Assembly (NCBI GenBank): GCA_049999765.1 | Contig: JBNGIQ010009390.1 | Coordinates: forward strand, 120,327 to 184,326 | Reading direction: 5' to 3' | Origin: Phaeoceros laevis | Lineage: Eukaryota; Anthocerotophyta; Anthocerotopsida; Notothyladales | Length of the DNA stretch: 64,000 nucleotides | Shown: piece after piece, positions 1 to 11,338 of the stretch | Position numbering within the stretch: the stretch's first letter is position 1 | How the letters are laid out: each line of letters starts with the position of its first letter | Translations under genes and position numbers: made by a program | The notes under the pieces: model-generated | What the model was told of the DNA's origin: nothing | Seen by the model: the letters and a program-made list of their open reading frames with translations, nothing else | Database searches by the model: none

Positions 1-1301
1 AGAATTAGTAAAAAAAAAATTCATTTCATTGCTGTTCTTGCTTTTTATTGGTTTAAAAAACTTCGGTCTCTCTATTATATCAAAAGTTGTCAAGAGGGAA
101 ATCAACACAGTTGGTGTTGGCTGTTGGTATTTTAGTCATAGGATATTGTTATCGAGTTGTGCAGAACATGAGAAGGAAAAAGTTATCACAAGATAAAAAC
201 CTGAAGAAAGAAAAGATAAATGAGTCATTTGAAGATTTACACAAGAATACAATATACAAAATCGTAAATATCATAAAAAAAAGCTACTTTTGTGCTTGCA
301 TTATCTATTGTACACATTTTGGGTCACAAGCCTATAGGAGCCTTGTGCTTCATTCGATGCCTTTATTTGATAGTTGGAGGCCTTTTTTGATAATTTCATT
401 AAAGAATTATAGCACAGAGATTCATTGTCTCTGGGGATGTGGCCTCATCTTTGGATCATTCAATTGTAAAATGATATTTTTATGTGAAACTTCTGTATAA
501 TTGTCTACCTTGCTTAAAAATGGTTTCATATAATGTTGCAGACCTCTATTGAATGAACTTCCAAATTCATCCATATACTGCAAGGTGCATTTCTACAAAT
601 GCAGATACTCAGCAAAGTTGTAGTCGTATTTACCCGATTGCCCTGTTTTGTAATACTGTTGTTATTTCCTCGTCTGCAGAGACTTTGTTGGCAACAAAAA
701 CTTTTGATCTTTTTATAAATCTAGTGAACTAATGAAACGAGAAGAAGATTTCTATTCTCAAATTTCGTGATATAGTCTTTTCCAAGTAGTTATTAATCAT
801 AAATACTTGAGAATTACCAATAGAGTAAAATCTAGAGTGACGTTTATATCTATTGAATAACCCAAAGTCTACTTGAGAACTTAATATTTAATTCTAATAG
901 GAATTGGGAACCCTGACAATATGCAAGAACTCAGATATTTCGTATACGTTTGCACTAATTCGCAACTTTGTTTGGTTAAGAAGAGCATCTCTGAATTGTG
1001 ATTGTCTTATGTGGACGTTTTTGAGACAAAAAAGGAAGACCAAGTAGACATTGCACAATTTTGCAAACAACAAGTAAAATTGTTACAACAGTTTTCAAAA
1101 TTACAAGAATGTGAAAAGAGCTCTCCATACTATGGTTGAAGGCTCTTGGGTTGAAGGCTATCAAGACCAGGATTGACCCCAATGTTCCTCCACTTGGCAA
1201 CGGCTTGAAATTGTGTCGATGGGTGAAGCAATCTCACAATTGCGCGCTAAGCAGGGTTGATTAGCAAAACATTGAACAGATTAAAGAGCGTGAAAGCGCT
1301 G
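1..1301. other. AT-rich intergenic DNA, no supported gene
   Basis: Several short open frames occur here (for example 87-500 on the plus strand), but none shows a recognisable domain, credible splice sites or a paralog elsewhere in the window. The composition is AT-rich with oligo-A and oligo-T runs. I see no gene. Confidence 0.5.
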
Positions 1302-1471
1302 CTGATTGTTTAGGCTTTAAGCCGCTAGGTAAGGTCGCGACTGTCGCGACGGTATCGCAAGCGTCGCACTACTTCATGTGATGCGTGACGGTTGACGAAC
1401 CGTTACGCCTATTGAAACCTAAGCCACGAGGTGCCCTAACGAATAAACTAGGTTTAACTAAAACTCCTTCA
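1302..1471 (+). repeat. Left copy of a ~160-bp direct repeat
   Basis: It is closely similar to 2739-2881: both share the 3' part with gtgccctaacgaataaacta and end in aaactccttca. The left copy also carries short palindromes, such as gtcgcgac repeated and gacggtt/aaccgt. The two copies bracket a copia RT-RNase H fragment. They could be LTR remnants or an unrelated dispersed repeat; no clean TG...CA termini are visible. Confidence 0.6.
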
Positions 1472-2064
1472 CTCCCACTCGCCGAGTGCCTAGGTTTCTG
1501 TTACCCTCCTGCGCCGCCATGGTTGCTGCGCTGCTTGCCGCGCTTCATGTCATGTCGATGGTTGCCGCTGGTGCGTGCGCCTGCATGAATATGTTGGCGA
1601 CGAGTCGCCTTAGATTCCTTCAGCTGCCACTGCACTTGGAGACTGCTGAGGTTGGCGTGCAAGCATCCATTCCAGCCGGCTTCTCCTTCTAGTTTTATGG
1701 ACGGACCAACCTCCGATTCTGCGCCAAGGCTGCCGCTAGGGTTTCACAAAGAGGCTGTTGATCAATCACTACTCCTATCAGCTTCCAGCTATATATACCT
1801 GCGCTAGGAACGGAATCCGCATGGTTCGCATAAACTCATACCATGGACGTGCTGATAAGACCATCAGCCATTATGGCAAGCACTTGTTTTCTAGCTTTGC
1901 ATTTCCCTTCAGTTCCTTCCTATGTACTTGCTGCAAGGGTTTTGATCCTTTATGATCATGTGTTTGCCTAGAAGTTTCGGACTGGAAATTGTGGAGGGAC
2001 GTCGGCTACCCTGAATTCTACAACTCCAGCGATTCTGAGAGTGAATTTCACCTTTAGCTAGGGT

Positions 2065-2738
2065 CTAGGGACTTAACTCCACTTTTTCTTTGCTTTCAGA
2101 TTCTGATTCAAATGGACCGATGTGCAGCCGCTCCAGGTGACCTGCATGTGCATCCCTGGGCAGCGCTTTAGTTAGAATATCGGCTACGTTCAAGCTTGTG
2201 TGTACATACGCCAATCGAAGATCGCCTCTCTCCACTGCCTCTCGGATAAAATAGTATTGCAACTCAATATGCTTGGTCGTGGCATGGAACACCGGGTTCT
2301 GGGCTAGGGCAATCGCTTCCTGGTTATCACACAACAGCCTTGTAGGATCTGCTTGGGCTTTATTCAAGTCTGTTAAGTACTGTCTTGTCCATATTATGGC
2401 TGCTGCAGCTCTAGTCAAAGTTTTGTACTCAGCTTCAGTTGAGCTGAGTGCAACTGACAGCTGCTTTTTGGACAGCCAGCATATAGGCCCGTTGGCCAAG
2501 GTCAAGATGTGACCCGAAACTGACCGCCTGGTGTCTACATCAGCAGCCCAGTCCGAATCACAAAAGACTAGCAGTTCCAGTTTTCCTTGCATCCATGTGT
2601 TACAAATTTTGTGTGTGTTTGTCCCTCGCAGGTATCTAAATATGTGTTTTACACATGCCCAGTATGCTAGTCCATAGTAATCCAGATATTGTGACACATA
2701 GCTCACTGAAAAAGAGATGTCTGGCCTGCTCCTCACTG
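2065..2738 (-). mobile_element. Ty1/copia relic: C-terminal RT and RNase H
   Basis: The minus-strand open frame of about 223 codons matches the end of copia pol. An RSRPDISFSVSYVSQYL block is followed by CDSDWAAD, the LSSTEAEYKTL block, CDNQEAIALAQNPVFH, TKHIE and the terminal VADILTKALP motif typical of copia RNase H. Everything upstream (gag, protease, integrase, the YVDD part of RT) is missing; homology stops where the repeat at 2739-2881 begins. It is therefore a 5'-truncated remnant. The frame stays open, which suggests fairly recent truncation. Confidence 0.9.
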
Positions 2739-2881
2739 CTTATTGTTCAGGCTTTAACTCGCTAGCTAAGGTCGCGAGCATCGCGCTACTTCATGTGATG
2801 CGTGACGAACTGTTACGCCTATTAAAACCTAAGGCACGAGGTGCCCTAACGAATAAACTAGGTTTAACTAAAACTCCTTCA
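2739..2881 (+). repeat. Right copy of the ~160-bp direct repeat
   Basis: Partner of 1302-1471. It abuts the truncated 5' edge of the copia RT-RNase H fragment, so the repeat probably marks the breakpoint that removed the rest of the element. Confidence 0.6.
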
Positions 2882-3479
2882 ATGGGCGTGTTTTACGAGG
2901 TCTGTTTCGCTTGCATCTCTTCTAGGCTAAGGGTTAGAGTAGGCACAAGCGTGCACACTTGCTAAAGTGCAATTTCTCGCATACATAAAGCGCTTCCAAT
3001 CACCATAATAAAATAATTTGAAAAGAGCAATAAAAAGCGAATATATTTCGCTGCAAAAGCTAAAAGGGAAGACGAGGGAAAGAAGAAAGCATGGTGGGGT
3101 CGTTTTTTGTGAGTGTTATGCACAAGGGACCGAGGTAAAGAATGATGTGTATATGTGCTTCGGCACAATGAACAATGTCACAGGACATGGAGCAGTTGAG
3201 CTAGTAACTACTACTCTAGGTCAGATAATTAATTAAATAAGTAATGTAATATGACCTAATGATTACTATCGTAGGTATTTTAACACTCTTCTCACGTTAG
3301 TGTTAATTATTTGATATATACATGTTTATAGTTTATAGTTTGATTCTGAACTACACTACTTGCTGGTTTTGTATTTGAATTAACTAGCAACTACTATTCG
3401 TTTTCAACTTCAACTATAGCAGCTCCTCTTGTTGTAGAATTCGGTGTTGCAATCAATGACAGGCTTCATAGAAGCTTGC

Positions 3480-3720
3480 CATTAACACCTCACAAACCAA
3501 GACCATGTGAATTTTGATAGTCTTTATGTCGTCTAAGTGCCTTTGTCACAATGTCGGCTGTCATAAGATCTGTTGGACAATATTCCCCGTTCACAAGTCC
3601 TTTTACAATCACTTTGTGGATAAATGGTGCTTGACCTCAATATGTTTTGTCCTTGCATGGAATCTTGGGTTCTATGTTAGTGCAATCGCACTTTGATTGT
3701 CACACAGGAGTCTTATCGGC
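3480..3720 (-). mobile_element. Short decayed Ty1/copia RNase H fragment
   Basis: Read on the minus strand, one frame gives the copia RNase H series CDNQSAIAL, NPRFHARTKHIEV and a degenerate DIV-T-K stretch, broken by several stop codons. It is more decayed than the fragment at 2065-2738 and not continuous with it. It is too short to tell whether it belonged to the same insertion. Confidence 0.65.
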
Positions 3721-4549
3721 TGCTGTTGTTTTGCTCCTAGCTCGTGGAGTGCTCCCACTATCCATATTATATTTAGAGCAGGTATGTTGTAAATGCAGAT
3801 CAAAAGAATACAAGATGAAAGATTGTAATATATATGATGAAACAATTGTAGACACTATGATTAGAGCTCAAGCATGTCGCACTCTTAACCCTAAGTTGAA
3901 GCCTCAAAATTTTGCTTTTAAAAAGAATATAATTGAAATGAATAGAGAATAAGGGGAGAAGACCTGAAACCGGTTTTGGGGAGAAGACCTGAAAAATCGG
4001 TTTTGAATTAGAAAAAAGGAAAGGTTCCAAGTAAATCAAGATGCTAGAAAGGAGTGATGTGTGAGAGAAAAATACGACCCCACCAATTGTACATAATTCA
4101 CGAACACGTCACAAGTTTGTGTACAAAGATGGATGGATTGCTGTTTGATGGTCTTAAGTATAAATTGTATAATCTCTATTTGTCCTAAGAACAAATCTAT
4201 GTTAGTGTAACATGCACCATATCAGGTCCACTCGTATCCTAATAGATATCATCACAGCAACCGGTGATGTGCTGTAGAAAGTGCCCTACTGTACCTCATA
4301 ATCCTCTAAAATCTACCTGCTGCCACCATGTAAACTCCATGTGGCAGTGGCTTCGGAGCTTGTAGTTAAGTCACCGCTTCAGAAAAAAAGAATCACAATA
4401 TGTGGAGAATTTGGCTGACCAACCTGAATCGTGACATTCTAGAGATGAGCTAGACCCCAGCCTTTGTTCCAATAAAGAAATTTTCTCTCTCTATCTCTCT
4501 CCTCGCCAATGTTCTAGCGTTGTAGCTTGAGCAGCAGTACGGACATAGG
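3721..4549. other. Intergenic DNA upstream of the split BTB gene
   Basis: I see no supported gene. There is a small local duplication around 3955-4010 (gagaagacctgaaa repeated). The segment just before 4550 should contain the promoter and 5' UTR of the BTB pseudogene; no clear TATA box was identified. Confidence 0.4.
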
Positions 4550-5111
4550 ATGGGCACGCCTGAAGTGTACCGTTTCCCCGGCAGTCCAACTGATGTCGTC
4601 GTGAGACTGACACACTTAGCAGAGCAGCTGGATGCTGGTGGATCAAACGAAGGAGCAAACAAAGTCACCGAATTTCACGTCAATTCCACGGTTCTGAAGG
4701 AACAGTCCAAGTACTTCGAAGCCGTCATTCTTTGGTGGTCGGAAACTTCTCCCTCTGCGCAGTCGCCGAACCCTTGGAGGTATTTCGTGCTCCAGCCTGC
4801 TGACCACGATCCTCACGAGGTTGAATCAGTGAGGACTAGAATTTGGAAATGCTGTAATGTTCTAAAGGGACTACCTAGGGCGCACTTGAAGTGTATCGAT
4901 GGTGTGGGGCCTTCCTCCTATGCCAAATGCTTTCGTACTATGTATGAGGCTCACTACGGAGAATTTGCCGAAACATTAGCACAGACCGTGGTCAAAAGCG
5001 TGGCAGATGCTCTAGGGCTGTTACGAGTGGCGTCAAATCTTGGGTTCAGTGTGGGTGTGGATGCCGCACTTTCCCACATCCAGGCTATGCCGTGGAACCT
5101 GATCAGGATGC

Positions 5112-5281
5112 TGTAGCGACGGAGTGCAAGCGAATGTTGCAATTGTGTCGTGAGCGAATTACACAAGTGTTAGGCGTGCGAGCGCTTGTACCCCCAACCG
5201 CCAACCGCTTGTCCGCGCGGGGTAATCGTTCTACTAGCCTAACTATATATGTCTGAGTGCGGGTTGATTAATTCCCCAACA
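5112..5281 (-). repeat. 3' LTR of the copia element
   Basis: On the plus strand it starts TGTAGCGACGG and ends CCCCAACA (TG...CA termini). It matches 11161-11338 over its whole length. A short purine tract in element orientation (5282-5290, GAGATGGGG read on the minus strand) adjoins it and is the likely polypurine tract. An actatata block inside may be the LTR TATA element. Confidence 0.93.
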
Positions 5282-5726
5282 CCCCATCTCAACACTCACT
5301 CACTCTTGAACAAGCTACCATGTGGCGCTTCGCCGTAATCTTCCTTCTGGCCGCCGCGTGAAATCTCTGGAATGCAGCAGCAGCAGCAAGCTAGGTTGAA
5401 AGCAGCTGCCAATTGGCCACCATGATGGTTGTTCACTTGTCTGCATTGGGGAAGACTGGGCACTAAGGGGCTACCTGTGTCGGTGCAGTGGATTGCGCAT
5501 GAAAAGCACCACCAAAAAGGCAGGTCGCCTTCACAGATCACCACCTTCTCCGGTAACAACCAGATCATCTCCTCTGCAAATTCTGAGTGACTGATTGGGT
5601 TTGTTTGTCCAGTGCCAGACTTGCAGCTGTAGGCTGCCGACTAAACTTGTGGCAGGTATGTTCTGAATCTCAAGCAACAGCAGTCTCAAAAGCATGCAAT
5701 CAATCTAGCTTCCTAACTTTCTAGGT

Positions 5727-8700
5727 CTACTTCTCAGACACAAGTCCAAGCTTCCGACAATGCTTCATGTGGGCTTCACTTGACAAGGCCTTGGTGAGGA
5801 TGTCCGCAGGGTTCTCGCTTGTGTTGATATAGGTCAGAACCACCTCACCACGCTCCACCACATCACGAATGAAGTGATGATACACCTCAATATGTTTGGT
5901 GCGTGCGTGAAACACAGGGTTACTTGCCAAGGCAATTGCACCCTGATTGTCACAATGCAAAACAGTGGGTACCGCTTGAGTTTGACCGGCGTCGTCCAAG
6001 CACCTCCGATCCCACACAGCCTCTTTTGCAGCCACCGTTAAAGTTTTATATTCTGCCTCCGTGCTGGAGAGGCAGATGCTTGGATTTCTCTTGTAGGACC
6101 AGGAGATTGGCCCTCCAGCCAAGGTGAAGACATAGGCGGCCACTGATTTGCGACTGTCCGGGTCGGCAGCCCAGTCGCTGTCGCAAAAACCCTCAAGCAG
6201 CAAGGTCTTCTTCCCAGATGCTTGGTAAGTGATGCAGAAATCCATTGTACCTTTCAGATAACGAAAAATCCTCTTCACAGAGGTCCAGTGTTCTCTTCCA
6301 AAATTTGCCAAAAACTGGGACACCAGGTGAACTGTGAAGGCGATATCAGATCTCGTCATGCAGGTAAGAAAAATAAGTGTTCCTACTGCTTGTTTATAAG
6401 GTACTTTCAACATCTCCCTGATCTCCTCCTCCATTGATGCAGCTTGCTCTCTTGTGAGTTTAATGCCAGCAGCTAGTGGTGTTGATGATGCATGTGCATC
6501 TGCCAGATTAAATTTTGCCAAGCTGTCAATAATATACTTCCTTTGGGATAAGGTAAGAGTCCTCCTCCTCCTGTCACGTTTTATCTCAACACCTAGGCAC
6601 CATGAGAGATCGCCAATATCTGACATATCGAATTCTGCTTTCAGGAGATTCTTCACAGTGGTCATAAAGCTCCCTGGACTAGGAGTGCCTGTCATGACCA
6701 GATCATCCACATAAACTAGGAGCATAAGATAAGCCCCGTTCTTCTTCAAAATATACAGGTTTGAATCAGCCTTAGCCTTCTGGAAACCGCACTTGTTGAC
6801 CAGGAAATTGTCAAGCCGAGTATGCCAAGCCCGAGGGCTTTCCTTTAAACCGTATAAGGTTTTGTGCAGTTTACAACTAGCTGTTCCTGACCTTTTTGGA
6901 TGTATTTCTCAGGTTGGGACATGTAAATCTCCTCCTCCAGCTGCCCATTGAGGAAGGCAGTCCGCACATCCATCTGCTGCAAGTCTAAATCGCAATGGGC
7001 AGCAACAGCAAGTACCATTCGAAGAGTCGGGAACTTAATTACAGGTGCGAAAGTTTCGAAATAATCTTCGCCTGGTTTTTGAGAGAAACCCTGAACTATA
7101 AGTCTTTCTTTATACCTTTCAATGGATCCATCAGCCTTATACTTCGTCTTGAATACCCACTTGCAGGAAATGGCTTTCCTGTTGGGTGGTAGAGGCTGCA
7201 AAGACCAAGTTCCATTCTTGATTAGAGAGTCATACTCCTCCTTGACTGCTTGCTTCCATTTGTTCGCATCAGGGCCAGAGTATGCCTCCCTCATAGTTTG
7301 TGGGTCTTTGGGATCCAGTTGGGCAACTGCCAAAGCATGTGCTACCTCCTTCTCAATAGAAACATCAGGTAAGCCTAACTGGAGCATGGTGAGCAAGGAA
7401 GATTCAGGTTCTAACTCCACTTCATCACCTTGAGTGGCAGCATCCCCCTCTGCAGCTGGAATGGCCTCAACCACCTCTCGAGTAGCCCAGTCAGTGACTG
7501 CGACGTGTCCAGTCGCTGGGATCAAAAATAACCCGAGCAGACCGATTTCTGGAGGGCCTCATTGTAGATGCACTAGGTGTTGCGGCGTCCTCAGCTGGTG
7601 GGCTTGGAACATGGTCAACCAGCAGATCTGGTGAGTGCTCTATGTCCACCTCCTCACCAGATATGGTGGCAGCCTCCTCTACCTCCAAGGAAATGCTGCT
7701 TGGGGATTGATCGAACTGAGAAATTGGAGCAGGAGCTGATGAGCTAGGTGGCAAGGATACAGCAGGCACTTCAACCAGCATGGAGTCAATATCCTCCTCT
7801 TCAGAATGACCAGGGGAGGGAGCCTGTGCCTCATGTGTCTCCAAGAGACTGGCTTCATCAAAGATCACACTGCGAGCATATTGGACACGCCGGGTCTTGG
7901 GGTCAAATAACTTGTAAGCTTTGATTCCATCCGTGTATCCAATGAAGACCAGTTTTTGTGCTCTATCTGACAACTTCAAATGCACCAGCTTCTCTTTAGG
8001 GACATGGGCGTAGGCTGGAGAACCAAATGTACGAAGGTGCTGTACAGAGGGTTTCCGGCCACACCATAATTCGTAGGGTGTTTTCTCTTGGATAGCTGCG
8101 CATGGTAGTCGATTATACAAGTAGTTAGCAGTTGATGGCTTCTCCCCAATATGCTAATGGCAGGTGAGCTTGTTTCAGCATGGATCTTGCAATGTCTTGG
8201 GCAGATCTGTTACGACGTTCAGCTACACCATTTTGCGACGAACTATAGGGCACAGTGAACTGGTGAAGAATGCCAAGGTCACTGCAATGCTGGTTGAACT
8301 CATCAGAATCAAATTCACCACCATTATCAGTTCGTAAGCAAAGGATCTTCTTGCTGGTCTGTCGCTCAACCATAGCCTTGTACTCTTTGAAGTGTTCAAA
8401 CGCATCACTTTTATGCTTCAACACATAGACATAGGAAAACCTACTAAAATCGATTATGAATGTGAGAAAGTATAGGCCACCTCCAAATGATGGTGCTGAA
8501 ACTGGCCCACACAAATCTGAATGTACCAGTTGCAAAACTCCAGCAGCTCTTGTGCCTCCACCCTTCGGGAATGCCTCCTTGTGGTATTTGCCATACACGC
8601 ACGCCTCGCAGAAAGGTAAGGGGCTCAAAGTTGGTGGAATGCCATCTGAGTAGATAGCATGTGTGCTCATGTTCTTAAGCTTGCGGGGGTTACAATGTCC

Positions 8701-9258
8701 CAATCGCATATGCCAAATCCTAGTGACATCGGAAGCTGACATATTTGGGCTAACCCCGGCAACTTGTGCTGATGCAGCATTAAGGAGAAACAGATCATGA
8801 GAAAGATGACCTACAGCAATAGGTTTCCCAGACTCCCTAATGACACACATGGACTTCCTGAATAGCACTTCAAACTCTTGTCTGCGTACTAGCTGACACA
8901 CAGAAATCAGATTCTTTGTAATTGCAGGAACATGCAACACATTGTGTAAGACCAGGGGACTTCCATTTTCAAGACAAAGAGTGACTTCACCAACACCTCT
9001 TATCTGCAGTTCACTATCATCCCCTAGCAGGACATTCTGTGACTCAGAGTGTAAGACATAATGTGTAAAAGCCGACCTGTCATGACAAATGTGTGCAGTG
9101 GCACCTGAATCTATGAACCAATTAGAAGGGTGAGACTCTGTTGCTGTTAGGCAGACTGTCAGGGCCCGAGGTGAAAACCTGACTTCTTTTGGCGCAAGCC
9201 TTGGTGACCTTGCAGGGGAAACAGACTCAGAAGGGGAAGGGGCTCGGACCATCAGCAC
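5727..9258 (-). pseudogene. copia pol: protease, integrase, reverse transcriptase, RNase H (frameshifted)
   Basis: Reading from 9258 down: protease with WFIDSGATAHI, whose DSGA carries the catalytic Asp; GAG-pre-integrase HMRLGHCN and CEACVYGK; integrase core with HSDLCGP, RTDNGGEF and the NGVAERRNR glutamate region. A break lies near 8120. A linker with RPSRNRSARV follows, with another break near 7500. RT runs from WKQAVKEEYDSL through KWVFKTKYKADGS and MDVRTAFLNG to a break near 6845-6750, then YVDDLVMTG, the RT catalytic YVDD. RNase H has CDSDWAAD, STEAEYKTL and DILTKAL, ending at 5727. Catalytic motifs are mostly intact, but the polyprotein is broken into at least four frames. Confidence 0.92.
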
Positions 9259-10208
9259 ACAAGGTGTTGCCTTTTCGCCTTTTCCTTCTTGGCCACATTA
9301 TGTGCCTCAGGAGCAGGGACCCGCCTAGGTTCGTTGTTCTTTTTCTTTCTGCAATCTCATTCCCTGTGGTTAGGTAAACCACATCAATTACAATTGGCTA
9401 GCTTCTTACTAGAGCTAGCTTCGCTCTTGTTCCTTGGAAAGGTGTTGTTAAATGGCTTGCGAGGGCCCTTTGGCCTGGCAGTAAACAATGCCTGATTTCG
9501 TGATGACTCCTTCTGACCACTTCTTGCCATTTGTCCGGTTACTTCTTCTTGTAGAAGGGCGCCCACCAATTCATTAAAATCGAGTGCAGTCACCTCTTCT
9601 TCAGGAACACCAGCCATGTGAGCAAGCTGTGCTGCCATCCTCAAGACGGCATTTTGACTGGTAACAAAACCAGCATAGCTGGGAGGTAAGGAGCCCAAGA
9701 ATCGAACGCAAACATCCTGCTCATTCAGCTTTGCGCCAGTTTGCTCCAATTTCAGTCTTGCAGCTCGGAAGCGTGACACAAAGGTGTCAATAGGTTCACC
9801 CTCCTTCATCTTCAATTGATGAAATGTGTTGCTTGCTGACATGCGAGACATCATGTCTTTTGCTTGATATACAGCAGACAAATGATCCCACATCTGCTTA
9901 GCAGTCTTGGCGAAGGACACGCTCAACGCCATCTGTTCGGTAAGGCCGCTCCTGATGATTCCTTGTGCTCTTTCATCACAATCATCCCACGCCTTGTGTT
10001 CTGCAGTGTCCTGCCAGGTTTTATCAAGAACTCGCCGCAATTCCACTTCTGGCCTTGCCGTCTCCCCAGTAACATACGCCCAAAGGTGAGCTTCTCGTAA
10101 GAAACCTCTGGCACGCATAGCCCAAACTTCATAGTTAGCTCCATCTCGGAGCCTGTCCTTCTTTAAAATCGATTTTGACAGTGGGCATTGCAGGGGGTTG
10201 GACATCAT
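9251..10208 (-). pseudogene. copia gag with a stop-interrupted zinc knuckle
   Basis: The main frame (10208-9384) has the copia gag/UBN2-type layout: YEVWAMRARGFLRE, then LWAYVTG, then AKTAKQMWDHLSAVYQ, then MSRMSASNTFHQLKMKEGEP followed by FVSRFRAARLKLE, then LPPSYAGFV. A basic linker leads to a CCHC knuckle (C-x2-C-x4-H-x4-C, about 9386-9345) containing two stop codons. Gag would package RNA in virus-like particles. The stops show decay or separate gag from pol. Confidence 0.85.
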
Positions 10209-11141
10209 TCCGTCTCTTCTCTTCCTGTTCAGCCATCTCCTCAGGTACCTCTACTTCGTCTTCGTCAAAGAAGTATGATGAAAAACTCAACAGGAAATCC
10301 TCCTCGAGGGCTTGACCCCAGCCGTCCTCTGGGTCAAGCATCAACAAAATGACTGAGCCTGCATCTCAGCGTGCACTACTTCCCTGATCAGCCTTGCTGG
10401 GGCAGTGCACATGTCAATCGAAGGTGTGGTACCTACTTCAGGTATAGAAATCTCTTTAGCAAGACAAGACTGCTTATCAGCGTTAGACTGTAGACCAGCA
10501 AGCAAGCCCTGAATAATTCTTAACACGTCGAGTGAGCTTAATCTATTGTCCAGGTGCTCTACTTGTGTGGTCAAGTGGTCAACCTGCAAATTCAGTTTGT
10601 CTACTACCGCAAGCAACTGCTGTGCCTTCCTGACTTGCTGTGCGTGTGAATCTAGGTGAAGACCCTTGAGAGACTGAACCTCTTCTCTCAAAGTTCGAAC
10701 TTCCTCTCTTAGGAACTGTCTTGCAGCGCCCCTTGCTGGTAACTCGTACTCCACCGGGGTTGAAGGCGTGCTTCTGCGATTGCGATTACTCCACTGGCGA
10801 CGCTCTCGCCTGCTACGACGTTGATGGCTGACAACAGGTTCGTACCAATCTCGCTGCTCCAGGAATGTTTGAGTGTTGGAAGCACAATGTGGACGATGAA
10901 CTGGCGATTCTCCTCTCTCCACCACAGGCCTCAAGAATCAGCGACGCCTAGAGCTGACCAGTGTCAAGCGCTTCTTGACAGAGAACCCACGCCGCTGCTG
11001 GAGTGGCGCCATCTCCTCCATGACCTCGTGCAGAATTCGAAGAGATTCAGAATTCTTGTTCTGCAGCGAGATTATGAATGGCACCAGGTCTGGTTTTGTA
11101 AAACTCAGCAGGTAGACAAGTCGTCCGACTGTCGTCTCCAT
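10135..11141 (-). other. Extra open frames between PBS and copia gag
   Basis: Three successive minus-strand frames lie here. 11141-10938 (67 codons) begins close to the PBS. 10934-10341 (197 codons) is rich in R, E, Q and L and has a strong heptad coiled-coil pattern (FLREEVRTLREEVQSLKG, then LNLQVDHLTTQVEHLDNRL). 10347-10135 (70 codons) is acidic. Together they probably represent one broken upstream reading frame or an N-terminal gag extension. I recognise no domain beyond the coiled coil. Typical copia elements have a shorter leader. Confidence 0.6.
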
Positions 11142-11148
11142 TCAGGCC

Positions 11149-11160
11149 GCTCTGATACCA
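11149..11160 (-). promoter_or_regulatory. Primer-binding site for initiator tRNA-Met
   Basis: On the minus strand it reads TGGTATCAGAGC immediately after the LTR terminus CTACA. This is the standard plant copia PBS complementary to the 3' end of initiator tRNA-Met. It fixes the element orientation and shows that 11161-11338 is the 5' LTR. Confidence 0.95.
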
Positions 11161-11338
11161 TGTAGCGACGGAGTGCAAGCGAATGTTGCAATTGTGTCGT
11201 GAGCGAATTACACGAGTGTTACGCGCGCGAGCGCTTGTACCCCAACCGCCAACCGCTTGTCCGCGCGGGGTAACCGTTCTACTAACCCTAACTATATATG
11301 TCTGAGTGCGGGTTGATTGGTTGATTAATTCCCCAACA
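11161..11338 (-). repeat. 5' LTR of the copia element
   Basis: It begins TGTAGCGACGG and ends CCCCAACA on the plus strand. It carries an 8-bp duplication (ggttgatt twice) absent from the other LTR. It lies directly against the PBS at 11149-11160 and against the host BTB exon at 11339. Confidence 0.93.

Larger units (their letters stand above)
5112..11338 (-). mobile_element. Near-complete but decayed Ty1/copia LTR retrotransposon
   Basis: It is about 6.2 kb, minus strand, with short LTRs (170 and 178 bp) and a PBS directly inside the 5' LTR. Pol order is protease, integrase, RT, RNase H, which defines copia. The LTR pair differs by about five substitutions, small indels and an 8-bp duplication, roughly 3 percent, so the insertion is not new. 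Flanking bases are gatgc (5107-5111) and catgc (11339-11343), a 5-bp target duplication with one change; joining the flanks restores the host codons. Pol carries several frameshifts and the gag zinc knuckle has stop codons, so it is non-autonomous now. About 1 kb of extra open frame lies between PBS and gag. Confidence 0.95.
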
